The translations under genes were made by a program, and so were the position numbers. A stretch of 64,000 nt of DNA from Chryseobacterium sp. OV279 (GTDB lineage Bacteria; Bacteroidota; Bacteroidia; Flavobacteriales; Weeksellaceae), in assembly GCF_900128945.1 (NCBI RefSeq), contig NZ_FQUD01000004.1:744001-808000 (forward strand), given 5' to 3'. Positions 36,051 to 44,293 of this stretch are shown piece by piece. Position 1 is the stretch's first letter; each line of letters opens with the position of its first letter. The notes under the pieces are model-generated. The model worked only from the letters and a program-made list of their open reading frames with translations, was not told where the DNA came from and made no database searches.

Positions 36051-36791
36051 ATGGGAAGAGCATTTGAATATAGAAAAGCTTCTAAGATGGCCAGATGGGA
36101 TAAAATGGCCAAAACTTTCTCTAAGATCGGTAAAGACATTGCACTGGCTGTAAAAGCCGGAGGAACAGATCCTGAAGCCAATCCGGCTTTAAGAAGATGT
36201 ATCCAGAATGCTAAGGGTGCCAATATGCCTAAAGACAACGTAGAAAGAGCCATCAAAAAAGCAGGTGGTGCTGATGCTGAAAACTATGAAGAGATTACCT
36301 ACGAAGGATACGGACAGGGTGGAGTAGCATTCTTTGTGGAATGTACAACCAATAATCCAACAAGAACCGTAGCCAACGTAAGAGCGATCTTCAATAAATT
36401 CGATGGTAACCTGGGTAAAAATGGAGAACTTGCCTTTATCTTCGACAGAAAAGGTATTTTTACTCTTGATTTATCTCAGATCAAAATGGATTGGGATGAC
36501 TTCGAAATGGAAATGATAGACGGAGGCGCAGAAGATGTGGAAAAAGATGAAGAGGAAGTAATGATTACGACTGCTTTCGAAGACTTCGGTTCACTGTCTC
36601 ATAAATTGGATGAGTTGAAAATTGAAGCAAAAAGTGCAGAACTTCAGAGAATTCCAAACAATATCAAAGAAGTGAATGCAGAACAGTTCAAAGCGAATAT
36701 GAAAATGCTTGAGCGTTTTGAAGACGATGATGATGTGCAGAACGTATATCACAATATGGAAATCACAGAAGAGTTGATGAACTCGCTGTAA
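36051..36791 (+). CDS. YebC/PmpR-family protein
   Basis: A 246-residue protein with the family's standard three-domain text: MGRAFEYRKASKMARWDKMA at the start, RRCIQNAKGANMPKDNVERA and YEGYGQGGVAFFVECTTNNP. Members are described as transcription regulators and, for YebC subgroups, as helpers of translation through difficult sequences. Which applies here cannot be told. The length is normal and the N-terminal GRAFEYRK form is typical of Bacteroidota. It has its own promoter. Confidence 0.93.
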   Translation: MGRAFEYRKASKMARWDKMAKTFSKIGKDIALAVKAGGTDPEANPALRRCIQNAKGANMPKDNVERAIKKAGGADAENYEEITYEGYGQGGVAFFVECTTNNPTRTVANVRAIFNKFDGNLGKNGELAFIFDRKGIFTLDLSQIKMDWDDFEMEMIDGGAEDVEKDEEEVMITTAFEDFGSLSHKLDELKIEAKSAELQRIPNNIKEVNAEQFKANMKMLERFEDDDDVQNVYHNMEITEELMNSL

Positions 36792-36848
36792 AAAATAATA
36801 TAGCATTCATATACAGTTAACTTTCAATTAGTTTCTTTGTATAAAACT

Positions 36849-37676
36849 ATGAAAAGAAACGTTGAGTTAGTTGTCATATCGGATGTTCATTTGGGAACTT
36901 ATGGATGTAAGGCTAAAGAGCTGTTACGGTATCTCAATTCTATCCAGCCAAAAACATTAGTTTTGAATGGTGATATTATCGATATCTGGCAGTTTAAAAA
37001 GTCTTACTTCCCTAAACCTCATTTGAAGGTGATCAAAAAGATCCTTTCATTTGCTACCAATAAAAATACACAGGTCTACTACATTACGGGCAACCATGAT
37101 GAAATGTTCCGGAAGTTTACGGATTTCGAACTGGGCAAACTGAAAGTCTGCAATAAGATCTGTCTGGATATTGATCAGAAGAAAACCTGGATATTTCACG
37201 GCGATGTTTTCGATGCATCTGTCCAACATTCTAAATGGATAGCAAAATTAGGGGGAAAAGGCTATGATCTCCTGATTGTCATCAATAATGTTGTCAATTG
37301 GTTTCTGGAGAAAATGGGCAGAGAAAAATATTCGTTTTCCAAAAAGATCAAAAACAATGTAAAGAAGGCGGTGAAGTATATCGGAGATTTTGAACTCACT
37401 GCTTCCGAACTGGCCATCGACAACCACTACGATTATGTGATCTGCGGACACATTCATCAGCCTCAGATCCGCGAAGTTGTTAATAAAAAAGGATCATGCA
37501 CCTATCTGAATTCCGGAGACTGGATAGAAAACCTTTCCGCTCTTGAATACCATGATAAAGAATGGAAAATCTTCTATTATGACGACCACAAAGATTCACT
37601 TAAAGACGACGAAGCAGAAGAGATCCAGGACATGGACAGTTCTGAACTTCTGAAAATAGTAACTAATTTTTCGTAA
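36849..37676 (+). CDS. UDP-2,3-diacylglucosamine diphosphatase-like metallophosphoesterase
   Basis: A 275-residue calcineurin-like phosphoesterase. Metal-binding motifs are in order: SDVHLG (11-16), NGDIIDIWQ (about 44-52), TGNHDEM (about 82-88) and late HIHQPQ and HGDVFD histidines. ATG at 36849 is chosen; the TTG 12 bases earlier is also in frame but unlikely. Relatives include LpxH-type enzymes of lipid A synthesis. The next gene starts directly after its stop codon (TAAATG), so the two are surely co-transcribed. The pairing with a glycosyltransferase suggests a membrane-lipid or glycolipid function. Confidence 0.85.
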   Translation: MKRNVELVVISDVHLGTYGCKAKELLRYLNSIQPKTLVLNGDIIDIWQFKKSYFPKPHLKVIKKILSFATNKNTQVYYITGNHDEMFRKFTDFELGKLKVCNKICLDIDQKKTWIFHGDVFDASVQHSKWIAKLGGKGYDLLIVINNVVNWFLEKMGREKYSFSKKIKNNVKKAVKYIGDFELTASELAIDNHYDYVICGHIHQPQIREVVNKKGSCTYLNSGDWIENLSALEYHDKEWKIFYYDDHKDSLKDDEAEEIQDMDSSELLKIVTNFS

Positions 37677-38648
37677 ATGAAGGTTTTGTATGCATTTCAA
37701 GGGACAGGGAACGGCCATGTGGCACGGGCACAGGAAATTATTCCTCTTCTCAAAAAATATGCTTCGGTTGATACGTTAATCAGTGGTCACCAGTCACAAT
37801 TAAAGGCTGATTTTGATCTTAATTATCAATATCGGGGTATTTCTCTTCTTTACAACAAAACAGGCGGTTTATCCTATCGCAAAACGTTTACCGAGAATAA
37901 ATTTCTTGAAGCGGCAAAAACAATCAGGGAACTGGAACTTTCACAGTATGATCTGATCATTAATGATTATGAACCTCTCACTGGTTGGGCCGGGAAATTA
38001 AAAAAGCTTCCGATGATCGAATTGAGCCATCAGGCTTCCATGAGTTTTGCTGAAACACCAAAGCCGAAACATAAAGATTTTCTTGGTGAACTTATCCTGA
38101 AGTACTACGTCCCGAGTGAAAGAAAAATAGGTTTCCACTTTGAAAATTACCATCCGCAGATCAAAAAACCAGTCATCAGACATAAAATCAGAAATCTAAA
38201 TCCTGATAAAAAAGGCTATTATCTCGTTTATCTTCCGAGTTTTGCAGACGAAAATATCATCAGGGTTCTGAAACAGATTCCTGTACAGTGGAAAGTATTT
38301 TCAAAACACAGCAAAGTACAGGTGAAAGTGAAAAACGTAGAAGTTTTCCCTATCGATGAGATGCAGTATCTGAAATATTTTGAAAGCTGTGACGGAATTC
38401 TGTGTAATGCCGGTTTTGAAACGCCCGCAGAAGCTCTTTTCATGGATAAAAAACTCTTTGTAATCCCGATTCATAATCAGTATGAGCAGGAATGCAACGC
38501 CTGTGCTCTGGATCTGATGGGAATTCCAAATTCCAAAGTATTAAAACTTCAGGAAATTATGGAATGGGTAGCTTCAGATCATCACTTAAAAGTAGATTAT
38601 CCGGATGATATTGAGGAGATTCTGGTGAAAGATGTTTTAGCTCTTTAG
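37677..38648 (+). CDS. Glycosyltransferase family protein (MurG/GT28-like)
   Basis: A 323-residue cytoplasmic protein. The N-terminus MKVLYAFQGTGNGHVARAQE has the Gly-rich GNGHxxRA loop of GT-B enzymes such as MurG and UDP-glucuronosyltransferases. The second domain has the donor-binding region LCNAGFETPAEALFMDKKLF (about 240-260). It starts at the stop of the metallophosphoesterase and its 3' end overlaps the convergent acetyltransferase gene by 12 bases. Substrates are unknown; a role in glycolipid synthesis is inferred from the neighbour. Confidence 0.82.
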   Translation: MKVLYAFQGTGNGHVARAQEIIPLLKKYASVDTLISGHQSQLKADFDLNYQYRGISLLYNKTGGLSYRKTFTENKFLEAAKTIRELELSQYDLIINDYEPLTGWAGKLKKLPMIELSHQASMSFAETPKPKHKDFLGELILKYYVPSERKIGFHFENYHPQIKKPVIRHKIRNLNPDKKGYYLVYLPSFADENIIRVLKQIPVQWKVFSKHSKVQVKVKNVEVFPIDEMQYLKYFESCDGILCNAGFETPAEALFMDKKLFVIPIHNQYEQECNACALDLMGIPNSKVLKLQEIMEWVASDHHLKVDYPDDIEEILVKDVLAL

Positions 38649-38927
38649 AAAAATATCGTCCACATCACTCATTCTCGTCATTACGGCCCGTGCATAAGAA
38701 CAATGCGGGTAAACTTTCCAGTTGTTTTCTCTTGCAAATTTTATGGCTTCCTCAACCAGATATTTTCCCAGTCCGCGCCCTTCGAATTCAGGGTGTACGA
38801 GTACGAATGAAATAATAAATTTACTGTCTTCAGGAAAAATAGTATACGTCAGTCTTCCTACTTCTTTGGTTTCGTTGTTCAGCGTAAGTACGCCACCGTT
38901 TCCTGATTTATTGTTCTCAAATTTCAT
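38637..38927 (-). CDS. Small GNAT-family N-acetyltransferase
   Basis: A 96-residue protein of the short GCN5-related type (YjdJ-like). MKFENNKSGNGGVLTLNNET opens the fold, and VHPEFEGRGLGKYLVEEAIK (about 48-67) contains the acetyl-CoA binding loop R/Q-x-x-G-x-G. The C-terminal YPHCSYARAVMTR is family-typical. The Met at 38927 is chosen because upstream codons give an unrelated extension. The stop overlaps the end of the glycosyltransferase gene on the other strand. Confidence 0.85.
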   Translation of the reverse strand: MKFENNKSGNGGVLTLNNETKEVGRLTYTIFPEDSKFIISFVLVHPEFEGRGLGKYLVEEAIKFARENNWKVYPHCSYARAVMTRMSDVDDIFLKS

Positions 38928-38989
38928 AATGCTAAGCTTTGGTATTGAAAGATACAAAAATTGCACCGACAGGGATTACGGGTAATGAT

Positions 38990-39315
38990 TAATAGGTGAT
39001 GAGTAATAGGGAAAAGTCAATTGTGAATTGTGAATTTTGCTTCGCAGTCAATTTTTTTGATTTGATTAAATAGGAGGACTATTCTTTTTTTTCCATTATT
39101 AATTGATTATTGACCATTCACTTGCGCAGCGAAATTGACCATTGACAACCATCATTATCCGTCAATAGTGAATAGTGAATTTGCTTCGCAGTCAATTTTT
39201 TAACTTGATTTAAACAGTGTAAATTTTTTTTGTAATGTAATCAATTGATGATCGACCATTCACTTGCACAGCAAAAATTGACCATTCACTCGCGCAGCGA
39301 AATTGACCATTGACA
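38990..39315. repeat. Intergenic tract of alternating inverted repeats
   Basis: The gap 38928-39321 contains repeated units. Two forward units read GTGAATTTxGCTTCGCAG then TCAATTTTTT (39028-39058 and 39176-39200 approximately). Three units of the opposite sense read GACCATTCACTYGCRCAGC then RAAATTGACC (about 39112-39140, 39253-39281 and 39283-39309). Each unit is itself nearly palindromic. No gene is visible in the tract. The units look like decayed members of a dispersed family. Confidence 0.65.
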
Positions 39316-39321
39316 TTCTCA

Positions 39322-40068
39322 TCAGTTCTCCTTCCCCGTATAGTAGTTATAATCCTTGATCACCACATTAATAAACTGTCTTTCCGTCATCTTAGGATCA
39401 ATTTCCAGTTTTAAAATACTTTTGATCTTATCTGAAAGTTTACTGATGATCTGGCGGTCATCTATTTTCAGAGCTTTGGTGTAATTATCTTTAATAATCC
39501 TCATATCATTATCACTTAACGCGATGACTTGAGGGAATGATGGAATATAATCTTCGTTAATGTTTTCCAGAATGGTGTGGGAAATATTGATGTTGTTTTT
39601 TAAAGAAATCACAGCGGTACCGGAAGCAATATCGCCCAAACGTTGATTATTTTTAGAAGCAATCATCGAGATTAAGCCTACAACACCTGCGGCTGTTGTA
39701 TCGATCAGGCGGAACATCCACCGGATCAGATAGTCACCGAAACTGGCTTGGTAACCGTCAATTTTTACCACCCGGATCTTCATCAGTCTTTTTCCGGGAG
39801 TCTGTCCTTCCATAAGGCTTTCCAGAACTACAGGATAAATGTAAACCGGAAAAGTGAGGACAATATAAACCGCCATGATAGACCACTGATCCAGCCCATC
39901 CAATAAATACCCAAGATCAAAAATGTTGAAGAAAAGGTAGAGTACAATAATGACATAGGCCACCTTGATCAGGAAATCGATAATAAAGGCAAGCATTCTT
40001 TCTCCGACACTTGCAATATTAAAGTTAATATTTACATTTTGTGAGGTATTTATCGCAATTTGAGACAT
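39322..40068 (-). CDS. RDD-family membrane protein
   Basis: A 248-residue integral membrane protein. The start at 40068 (MSQIAINTSQNVNINFNIAS) is chosen because the longer frame overlaps the start of the divergent gene and has an atypical leader. The RDD pattern is visible in VGERMLAFIIDFLIK (Arg and Asp in helix 1) and EGQTPGKRLMKIRVV, with transmembrane segments around 28-55, 65-90 and 130-155. A soluble C-terminal extension (about 175-248) is unusual for short RDD proteins. Only 27 bases separate it from the divergent SpoIIM-like gene. It may be a transporter or part of the membrane complex encoded across the gap. Confidence 0.85.
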   Translation of the reverse strand: MSQIAINTSQNVNINFNIASVGERMLAFIIDFLIKVAYVIIVLYLFFNIFDLGYLLDGLDQWSIMAVYIVLTFPVYIYPVVLESLMEGQTPGKRLMKIRVVKIDGYQASFGDYLIRWMFRLIDTTAAGVVGLISMIASKNNQRLGDIASGTAVISLKNNINISHTILENINEDYIPSFPQVIALSDNDMRIIKDNYTKALKIDDRQIISKLSDKIKSILKLEIDPKMTERQFINVVIKDYNYYTGKEN

Positions 40069-40095
40069 AATTTTTATTATTTTAGCCTTACAATT

Positions 40096-41079
40096 ATGAG
40101 AGAAGTTTATTTCATTAAACAAAATAAAGAAAAATGGTTGGGAATTGAACAGGTTATTCAAGGGAAAGTAAAAAAAAATCCTGATGACCTGTCTTCACTG
40201 TATATCAACCTGATCAATGATCTTTCATTTGCACAGTCCTACTATCCTAAAAGCAACACTACGGTTTATCTGAATCATTTGTCTTCGCAGATGTTCCAGA
40301 AGATTTACAAGACCAAAAGAGTAGAGGAGAACAGGCTGATGTATTTCTTCAAAACAGAAGTTCCCCTGTTGGTGTACCAGTATAGGAGATACCTTTTGTA
40401 TGCTTTTCTGTTTTTCATTCTTTTTACAGCAATAGGCGTGCTTTCCGGTGCGTATGATAAAGATTTTGCCAATATTATTCTTGGTGAAGAATATGTCAAC
40501 GAAACCATAGAAAATATTAAAAAAGGAAATGCTGTAGGCGTTTACCAGAGCGGTTCCACATGGGGAAGTACCATTGGAATCATTTTCAATAACATCAGAG
40601 TGGGTGCGAGACTGTACATTTACGGAGTTACCGGAGGTGTAGGAACTTTGTATGCTCTACTTTCGAACAGCGTTATGCTCGGTTCATTTCAGTATTTTTT
40701 CTACGACTATGGTGCGTTGAAAGACAGTGCAAGAGGAATTTGGCTTCATGGTGTTTTTGAAATATTTGCAATGGTGGTAGAAGCGATGTGCGGATTGATT
40801 TTAGGAGCAAGTATCCTGTTTCCGAGAACTTTTTCAAGATTTAACTCCTTTAAAACCGGTTTTAAGGATTCGTTTAAAATTTTCCTGAGTACGATTCCGT
40901 TTACGATCTGTGCCGGAATTATTGAAGGATATGTCACAAGACATGCTTTAAAAATGCCGCTGGTTGTCAATTTAGCATTAATAATCACATCACTGGCCAT
41001 TATAGGATTTTACTATTTCGTTTATCCTTCGGTGGTTTATAAAAGAATTAATACCCACACCAATGATGCAGTTTTATAA
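40096..41079 (+). CDS. Stage II sporulation protein M-like (SpoIIM/DUF95) membrane protein
   Basis: A 327-residue protein with a cytosolic N-terminal region (1-95) and six or so transmembrane helices. The SpoIIM family pattern includes GIIFNNIRVGARLYIYGVTG, LLSNSVMLGSFQYFF and IWLHGVFEIFAMVVEA. This organism is not expected to sporulate; in Bacteroidota such proteins occur with RDD, MoxR and DUF58 proteins, as here. ATG 40096 is chosen over 40060, which would place the start inside the divergent RDD gene. TATTTTAG at 40078-40085 is a near-consensus -7 element giving an almost leaderless transcript. The gene overlaps the next by 17 bases. Confidence 0.85.
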   Translation: MREVYFIKQNKEKWLGIEQVIQGKVKKNPDDLSSLYINLINDLSFAQSYYPKSNTTVYLNHLSSQMFQKIYKTKRVEENRLMYFFKTEVPLLVYQYRRYLLYAFLFFILFTAIGVLSGAYDKDFANIILGEEYVNETIENIKKGNAVGVYQSGSTWGSTIGIIFNNIRVGARLYIYGVTGGVGTLYALLSNSVMLGSFQYFFYDYGALKDSARGIWLHGVFEIFAMVVEAMCGLILGASILFPRTFSRFNSFKTGFKDSFKIFLSTIPFTICAGIIEGYVTRHALKMPLVVNLALIITSLAIIGFYYFVYPSVVYKRINTHTNDAVL

Positions 41080-42025
41080 AAAAAGAGAATTTGGAGCTTT
41101 CATCAGTGACAGCTTTAATTTTTTCAAATTATACGGAAAAAATTATTTTAAAAATTATATTCTGATCAACGGGCTGCTGTTAATCCTGACAATCGCTGTA
41201 GTGATTTTTGGGTTCAGAGAGATCATCGGACAATTGGTTGGTGGAAATCTCAACGGTGAAAGTTATTATTTTGAAAAATACTTTTCAGATAATGCGGGAA
41301 TGCTTACGATAGTCGGAATATTGGTTTTTGTACTTTTTGTTCTTCTGGGAATTGTCAATTATCTGTATCCTGTTTTTTATATGAAAAGGATCGCTGAAGG
41401 CGCTCAGAAAGTAAAAACAGATGAAATACTGAGCGATTTCAAAACCAATGCAGGAAGGATCTTTAAAATGTGTCTGGGAATGCTGTTGGTCGTGCTTCCG
41501 GTGACAATAATTGTCCTTGGATTTTCCTATTTGCTGCTGCTGATCGTTATTGGTTTTTTCCTGATATTGCTTGTATATCCTACGGCATTCAATGTTTCTG
41601 CATTTTTGATGTACGATTATTTTAATACAAAACGGGGCTTTTTTGAAAGCTTAAGTTATTCCATAAGATCTCAGTTTTCCTATCCGAATGGAAATGAAAA
41701 ATCTCCGTACTGGAAATATTGGGGAGCATCCATCATCATGTTCATCATTATGTACATGATAACGTCCGTATTTACATTTGTTCCGATGATATTTATGTAC
41801 GGATCCATTCTTACCTCTGCTCCGGACGGGAATTTTGAAGAGAATCCTTTTACGGGAGCAATGGGGATTTTATTCTTTTTATTTTATGGAATTTCTATTT
41901 TGGCAACATTCATACTTTACAATCTGATGTTTATCAATGCGGGGTTGATGTATTATGACAGCAGAACAGACCTGCACACGAAAATTGAACTTGAAGAAAT
42001 AGAAACTATCGGTATTAATGAATAA
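41063..42025 (+). CDS. Polytopic membrane protein of the SpoIIM-MoxR cluster
   Basis: A 320-residue protein with about six hydrophobic segments (around 30-50, 85-115, 145-190, 215-245 and 270-300). I recognise no named family. It overlaps the SpoIIM-like gene by 17 bases (ATGATG start) and ends overlapping the DUF4129 gene by 8 bases, so it is translationally coupled on both sides. This tight linkage suggests a subunit of a membrane complex assembled with SpoIIM and DUF4129. No catalytic motif is visible. Confidence 0.75.
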   Translation: MMQFYKKREFGAFISDSFNFFKLYGKNYFKNYILINGLLLILTIAVVIFGFREIIGQLVGGNLNGESYYFEKYFSDNAGMLTIVGILVFVLFVLLGIVNYLYPVFYMKRIAEGAQKVKTDEILSDFKTNAGRIFKMCLGMLLVVLPVTIIVLGFSYLLLLIVIGFFLILLVYPTAFNVSAFLMYDYFNTKRGFFESLSYSIRSQFSYPNGNEKSPYWKYWGASIIMFIIMYMITSVFTFVPMIFMYGSILTSAPDGNFEENPFTGAMGILFFLFYGISILATFILYNLMFINAGLMYYDSRTDLHTKIELEEIETIGINE

Positions 42026-42815
42026 ATTCTTACTTTTTCTGCTGATCTTTTTCTCCATTTGTCCTGTTTCTGCACAGGATGACGATGGAGGTGAAACGGT
42101 GGAAGATTATATCGTAGATTCTCTAGGAACGGGACATTACAGGAATATGCTCCGTGCAGATTCTGTACTGATCCTCAAGCCTGTTTCAGAAAATACACTT
42201 CACCCGAAAAAGTTTAAGGAAAATATCCAGTCCAGATATAAAGGAAACGAATTTGATTATTCGGTATCGAAACCGAAAGAGTCATTCTTCCAAAAACTAA
42301 TGCGCAGGATTGACAGAATTTTGCAAAGCATGTTTGGTGAGACTGTTTTCAATAATTCTGCACAAATTACCACCATTTTAATCCGTTTGTTTGCCATTAT
42401 TCTGGTCGGATTCCTTCTTTATTTTATCATTAAATTTCTTCTTGGAAAAGATGGAAATCTGTTCTTCGGAAAGAAAAATAAGAAAATAGACATCAATGCG
42501 GAAGAGCTTCATGAGAACATCCATGAAATCAATTTCCCGGAAAGTATAGCCAAATTTGAACGGGAAGGAGATTACCGTTCTGCAGTCCGTTACCAGTTCC
42601 TGTTTATCCTTAAAAAACTGAGTGACAAAAAACAAATCAATTGGAATCCTGAAAAGACCAATAAAGACTATGTTGCCGAACTAAAAGACGGAAATCTGAA
42701 AAGTGAATTTTCAGGTCTGTCTTATATTTTTGATTATGTCTGGTACGGAGAATTCAGTATTGATGAAGAGAACTATACGAAATTTAAAAACCAGTATCAG
42801 TCATTTAAGCCTTAA
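42018..42815 (+). CDS. DUF4129 domain protein
   Basis: A 265-residue protein with a signal peptide (1-19), a short exported part and one transmembrane helix (about 120-142). A cytoplasmic C-terminal DUF4129 region (about 175-265) has FEREGDYRSAVRYQFLFILK and YIFDYVWYGEFSIDEENY. DUF4129 proteins are often encoded beside MoxR ATPases and transglutaminase-like or DUF58 proteins. This one overlaps its upstream neighbour and lies 14 bases from the next gene, so it belongs to the cluster's single transcript. Its role is unknown. Confidence 0.82.
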   Translation: MNKFLLFLLIFFSICPVSAQDDDGGETVEDYIVDSLGTGHYRNMLRADSVLILKPVSENTLHPKKFKENIQSRYKGNEFDYSVSKPKESFFQKLMRRIDRILQSMFGETVFNNSAQITTILIRLFAIILVGFLLYFIIKFLLGKDGNLFFGKKNKKIDINAEELHENIHEINFPESIAKFEREGDYRSAVRYQFLFILKKLSDKKQINWNPEKTNKDYVAELKDGNLKSEFSGLSYIFDYVWYGEFSIDEENYTKFKNQYQSFKP

Positions 42816-42829
42816 TTAAAAAATTAATC

Positions 42830-43987
42830 ATGAAAAAAACCTTCAAAATATATGCTGTGATATTCATCGTTGTGATGGTTATTCTGGCGTTGTTTGAAGT
42901 CAATAAAAAAGAAAGAATAAGCTGGCGTAAGAATTTCAATATTGAAGAGAAATCTCCTTTCGGACTGTTTGTTTTTAATAATGAAGCCAAAGATCTTTTT
43001 AAAAATAACCTGAGAAAAATAGAAGAGGCACCTTACGACTATTACAGCAGAAATAAAAAGGGAGCACACAATATCGTGGTTATTGAAAAGGAACTGGATA
43101 AGCAGTCCTGGAAAAAAATTCTGGATCAGGTATCAGGCGGTTCAGATGCAATGATCCTGGTGAGTCGTGTTCCAAAAAATATTTCAGACACCATTGGCTA
43201 TTATAGCGCAGATATTTCTTTTGCAGAAGAAAATGTACTGAAACTTACGGATAAAGAATACCAGAATGATTTTATTAAACTGGATAAATTTCCGTCAGGC
43301 AGAGGATTTTCGTATATCAAACCTAAAGTGGAAGTACTGGGAAAAACGGTAGAAAAAGATAATTCGGATCAGGCTAATTTTATTAAAGTCAGTTTTGGAA
43401 AAGGAACAATCTATGTTCACAGTGAACCGCTTTTCCTTACCAATTATTATCTGCTGAAACCGGGCAGTATAAAATATGCACAGGATGTTTTTTCGTATCT
43501 TCAGGATAGGGAAACCATCTGGTTTGTTGAAAATGACACCAAAGTTTCACGCTTCTTTATGAGGTTTGTGCTTTCCAATCCGGCATTGAAGTATGCGTGG
43601 TGGGTACTTTTGGGCGGACTTGTCCTGTTCATTTTCTTTAATGCTAAAAGAAAACAGCGGATCGTGCCTGTTGTAGAGCCGCTGAAAAATACTTCCCTTG
43701 AATTTGTCAAAAGTATTGGAAATCTTTATCTTCAGGAAGGAGATTTTCATGATATGATGGCTAAAAAAGGCCAATATTTCCTGAATAAAGTAAGAATGGA
43801 TTTCCTGATTGATACCCAAAATCTGGACGAAGAATTTGCCAAAAAACTTCACCTGAAAACCGGAAAAACAATGGAAATGATCCATGAAGCCATAGTCCTG
43901 ATAAAAAAAGGTCAGGATCCTTATGCCAACGTAATGAAAGAAGATCTCACCAGAATGAATAGGCTTCTTGATGAGATTTTGAGATAA
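42830..43987 (+). CDS. DUF4350 domain protein
   Basis: A 385-residue protein with an N-terminal membrane anchor (about 4-25), an exported domain (about 40-240) of the DUF4350 type and a second transmembrane helix (about 250-270). The cytoplasmic tail (270-385) contains LEFVKSIGNLYLQEGDFHDM. The exported part (ERISWRKNFNIEEKSPFGLF) and FLTNYYLLKPGSIKYAQDVF are typical. DUF4350 resembles proteins that sit next to MoxR AAA+ ATPases and may present substrate. It is the last gene before the repeat-rich 306-base leader of moxR. Confidence 0.82.
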   Translation: MKKTFKIYAVIFIVVMVILALFEVNKKERISWRKNFNIEEKSPFGLFVFNNEAKDLFKNNLRKIEEAPYDYYSRNKKGAHNIVVIEKELDKQSWKKILDQVSGGSDAMILVSRVPKNISDTIGYYSADISFAEENVLKLTDKEYQNDFIKLDKFPSGRGFSYIKPKVEVLGKTVEKDNSDQANFIKVSFGKGTIYVHSEPLFLTNYYLLKPGSIKYAQDVFSYLQDRETIWFVENDTKVSRFFMRFVLSNPALKYAWWVLLGGLVLFIFFNAKRKQRIVPVVEPLKNTSLEFVKSIGNLYLQEGDFHDMMAKKGQYFLNKVRMDFLIDTQNLDEEFAKKLHLKTGKTMEMIHEAIVLIKKGQDPYANVMKEDLTRMNRLLDEILR

Positions 43988-43993
43988 GGTATT

Positions 43994-44053
43994 AATGTAA
44001 CAATGTAACAATGTAACAATGTAACAATGTAACAATGTAACAATGTAACAATG
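43994..44053 (+). repeat. Octamer tandem array AATGTAAC x 7.5
   Basis: Seven perfect copies of AATGTAAC (43994-44049) and half a copy (AATG) form a 60-base tract just after the DUF4350 stop and 240 bases before moxR. Perfect 8-bp arrays are prone to copy-number change by slippage, so the spacing between the two genes may vary between cells or strains. Confidence 0.95.
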
Positions 44054-44104
44054 AATATTGGTAAACTGCTAAACTGATACATTGGTACATTATAAAGTAA
44101 GTAA

Positions 44105-44150
44105 GAGTCCCAACGGGACGATTTAACAAAAGATCGGATGAAGTCCGATA
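44105..44150 (+). repeat. GTCCC-AAC-GGGAC dispersed element, copy A
   Basis: Hairpin 1 (GTCCC-AAC-GGGAC, 44107-44119) and GATTTAACA are followed by hairpin 2 ATCGGA-TGAAG-TCCGAT (44133-44149). Copies B (52856) and C (54220) keep hairpin 1 and the GATTTAACA linker but have other, still complementary, hairpin 2 arms. Located in the moxR leader. Confidence 0.8.
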
Positions 44151-44207
44151 TATGAAGTCCGATATATGACCGGATATATAGCCCGAGATATGAGCCGGAT
44201 ATATGAT
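44141..44207 (+). repeat. Degenerate 13-14 bp tandem repeats in the moxR leader
   Basis: Two perfect copies of AAGTCCGATATATG (44141-44154, 44155-44168) are followed by three decaying 13-base relatives (ACCGGATATATAG, CCCGAGATATGAG, CCGGATATATGAT). They grow out of hairpin 2 of element copy A. The rest of the gap up to 44293 holds further loose relatives and no gene. Confidence 0.75.
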
Positions 44208-44293
44208 CGTGTATACGTAGTGGATTATATAAAGTCCGATAGATTAAACCAGATAGATTAGCCCCATAGACTAAAAACCACAAATAGAAAATT

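Noticed and set aside
43994..44053. CRISPR array
   Set aside because: The octamer units are contiguous with no spacers, and no cas genes are present.
44141..44207. CRISPR array at the moxR leader
   Set aside because: Units of 13-14 bp are directly adjacent and decaying; no spacers of constant length.
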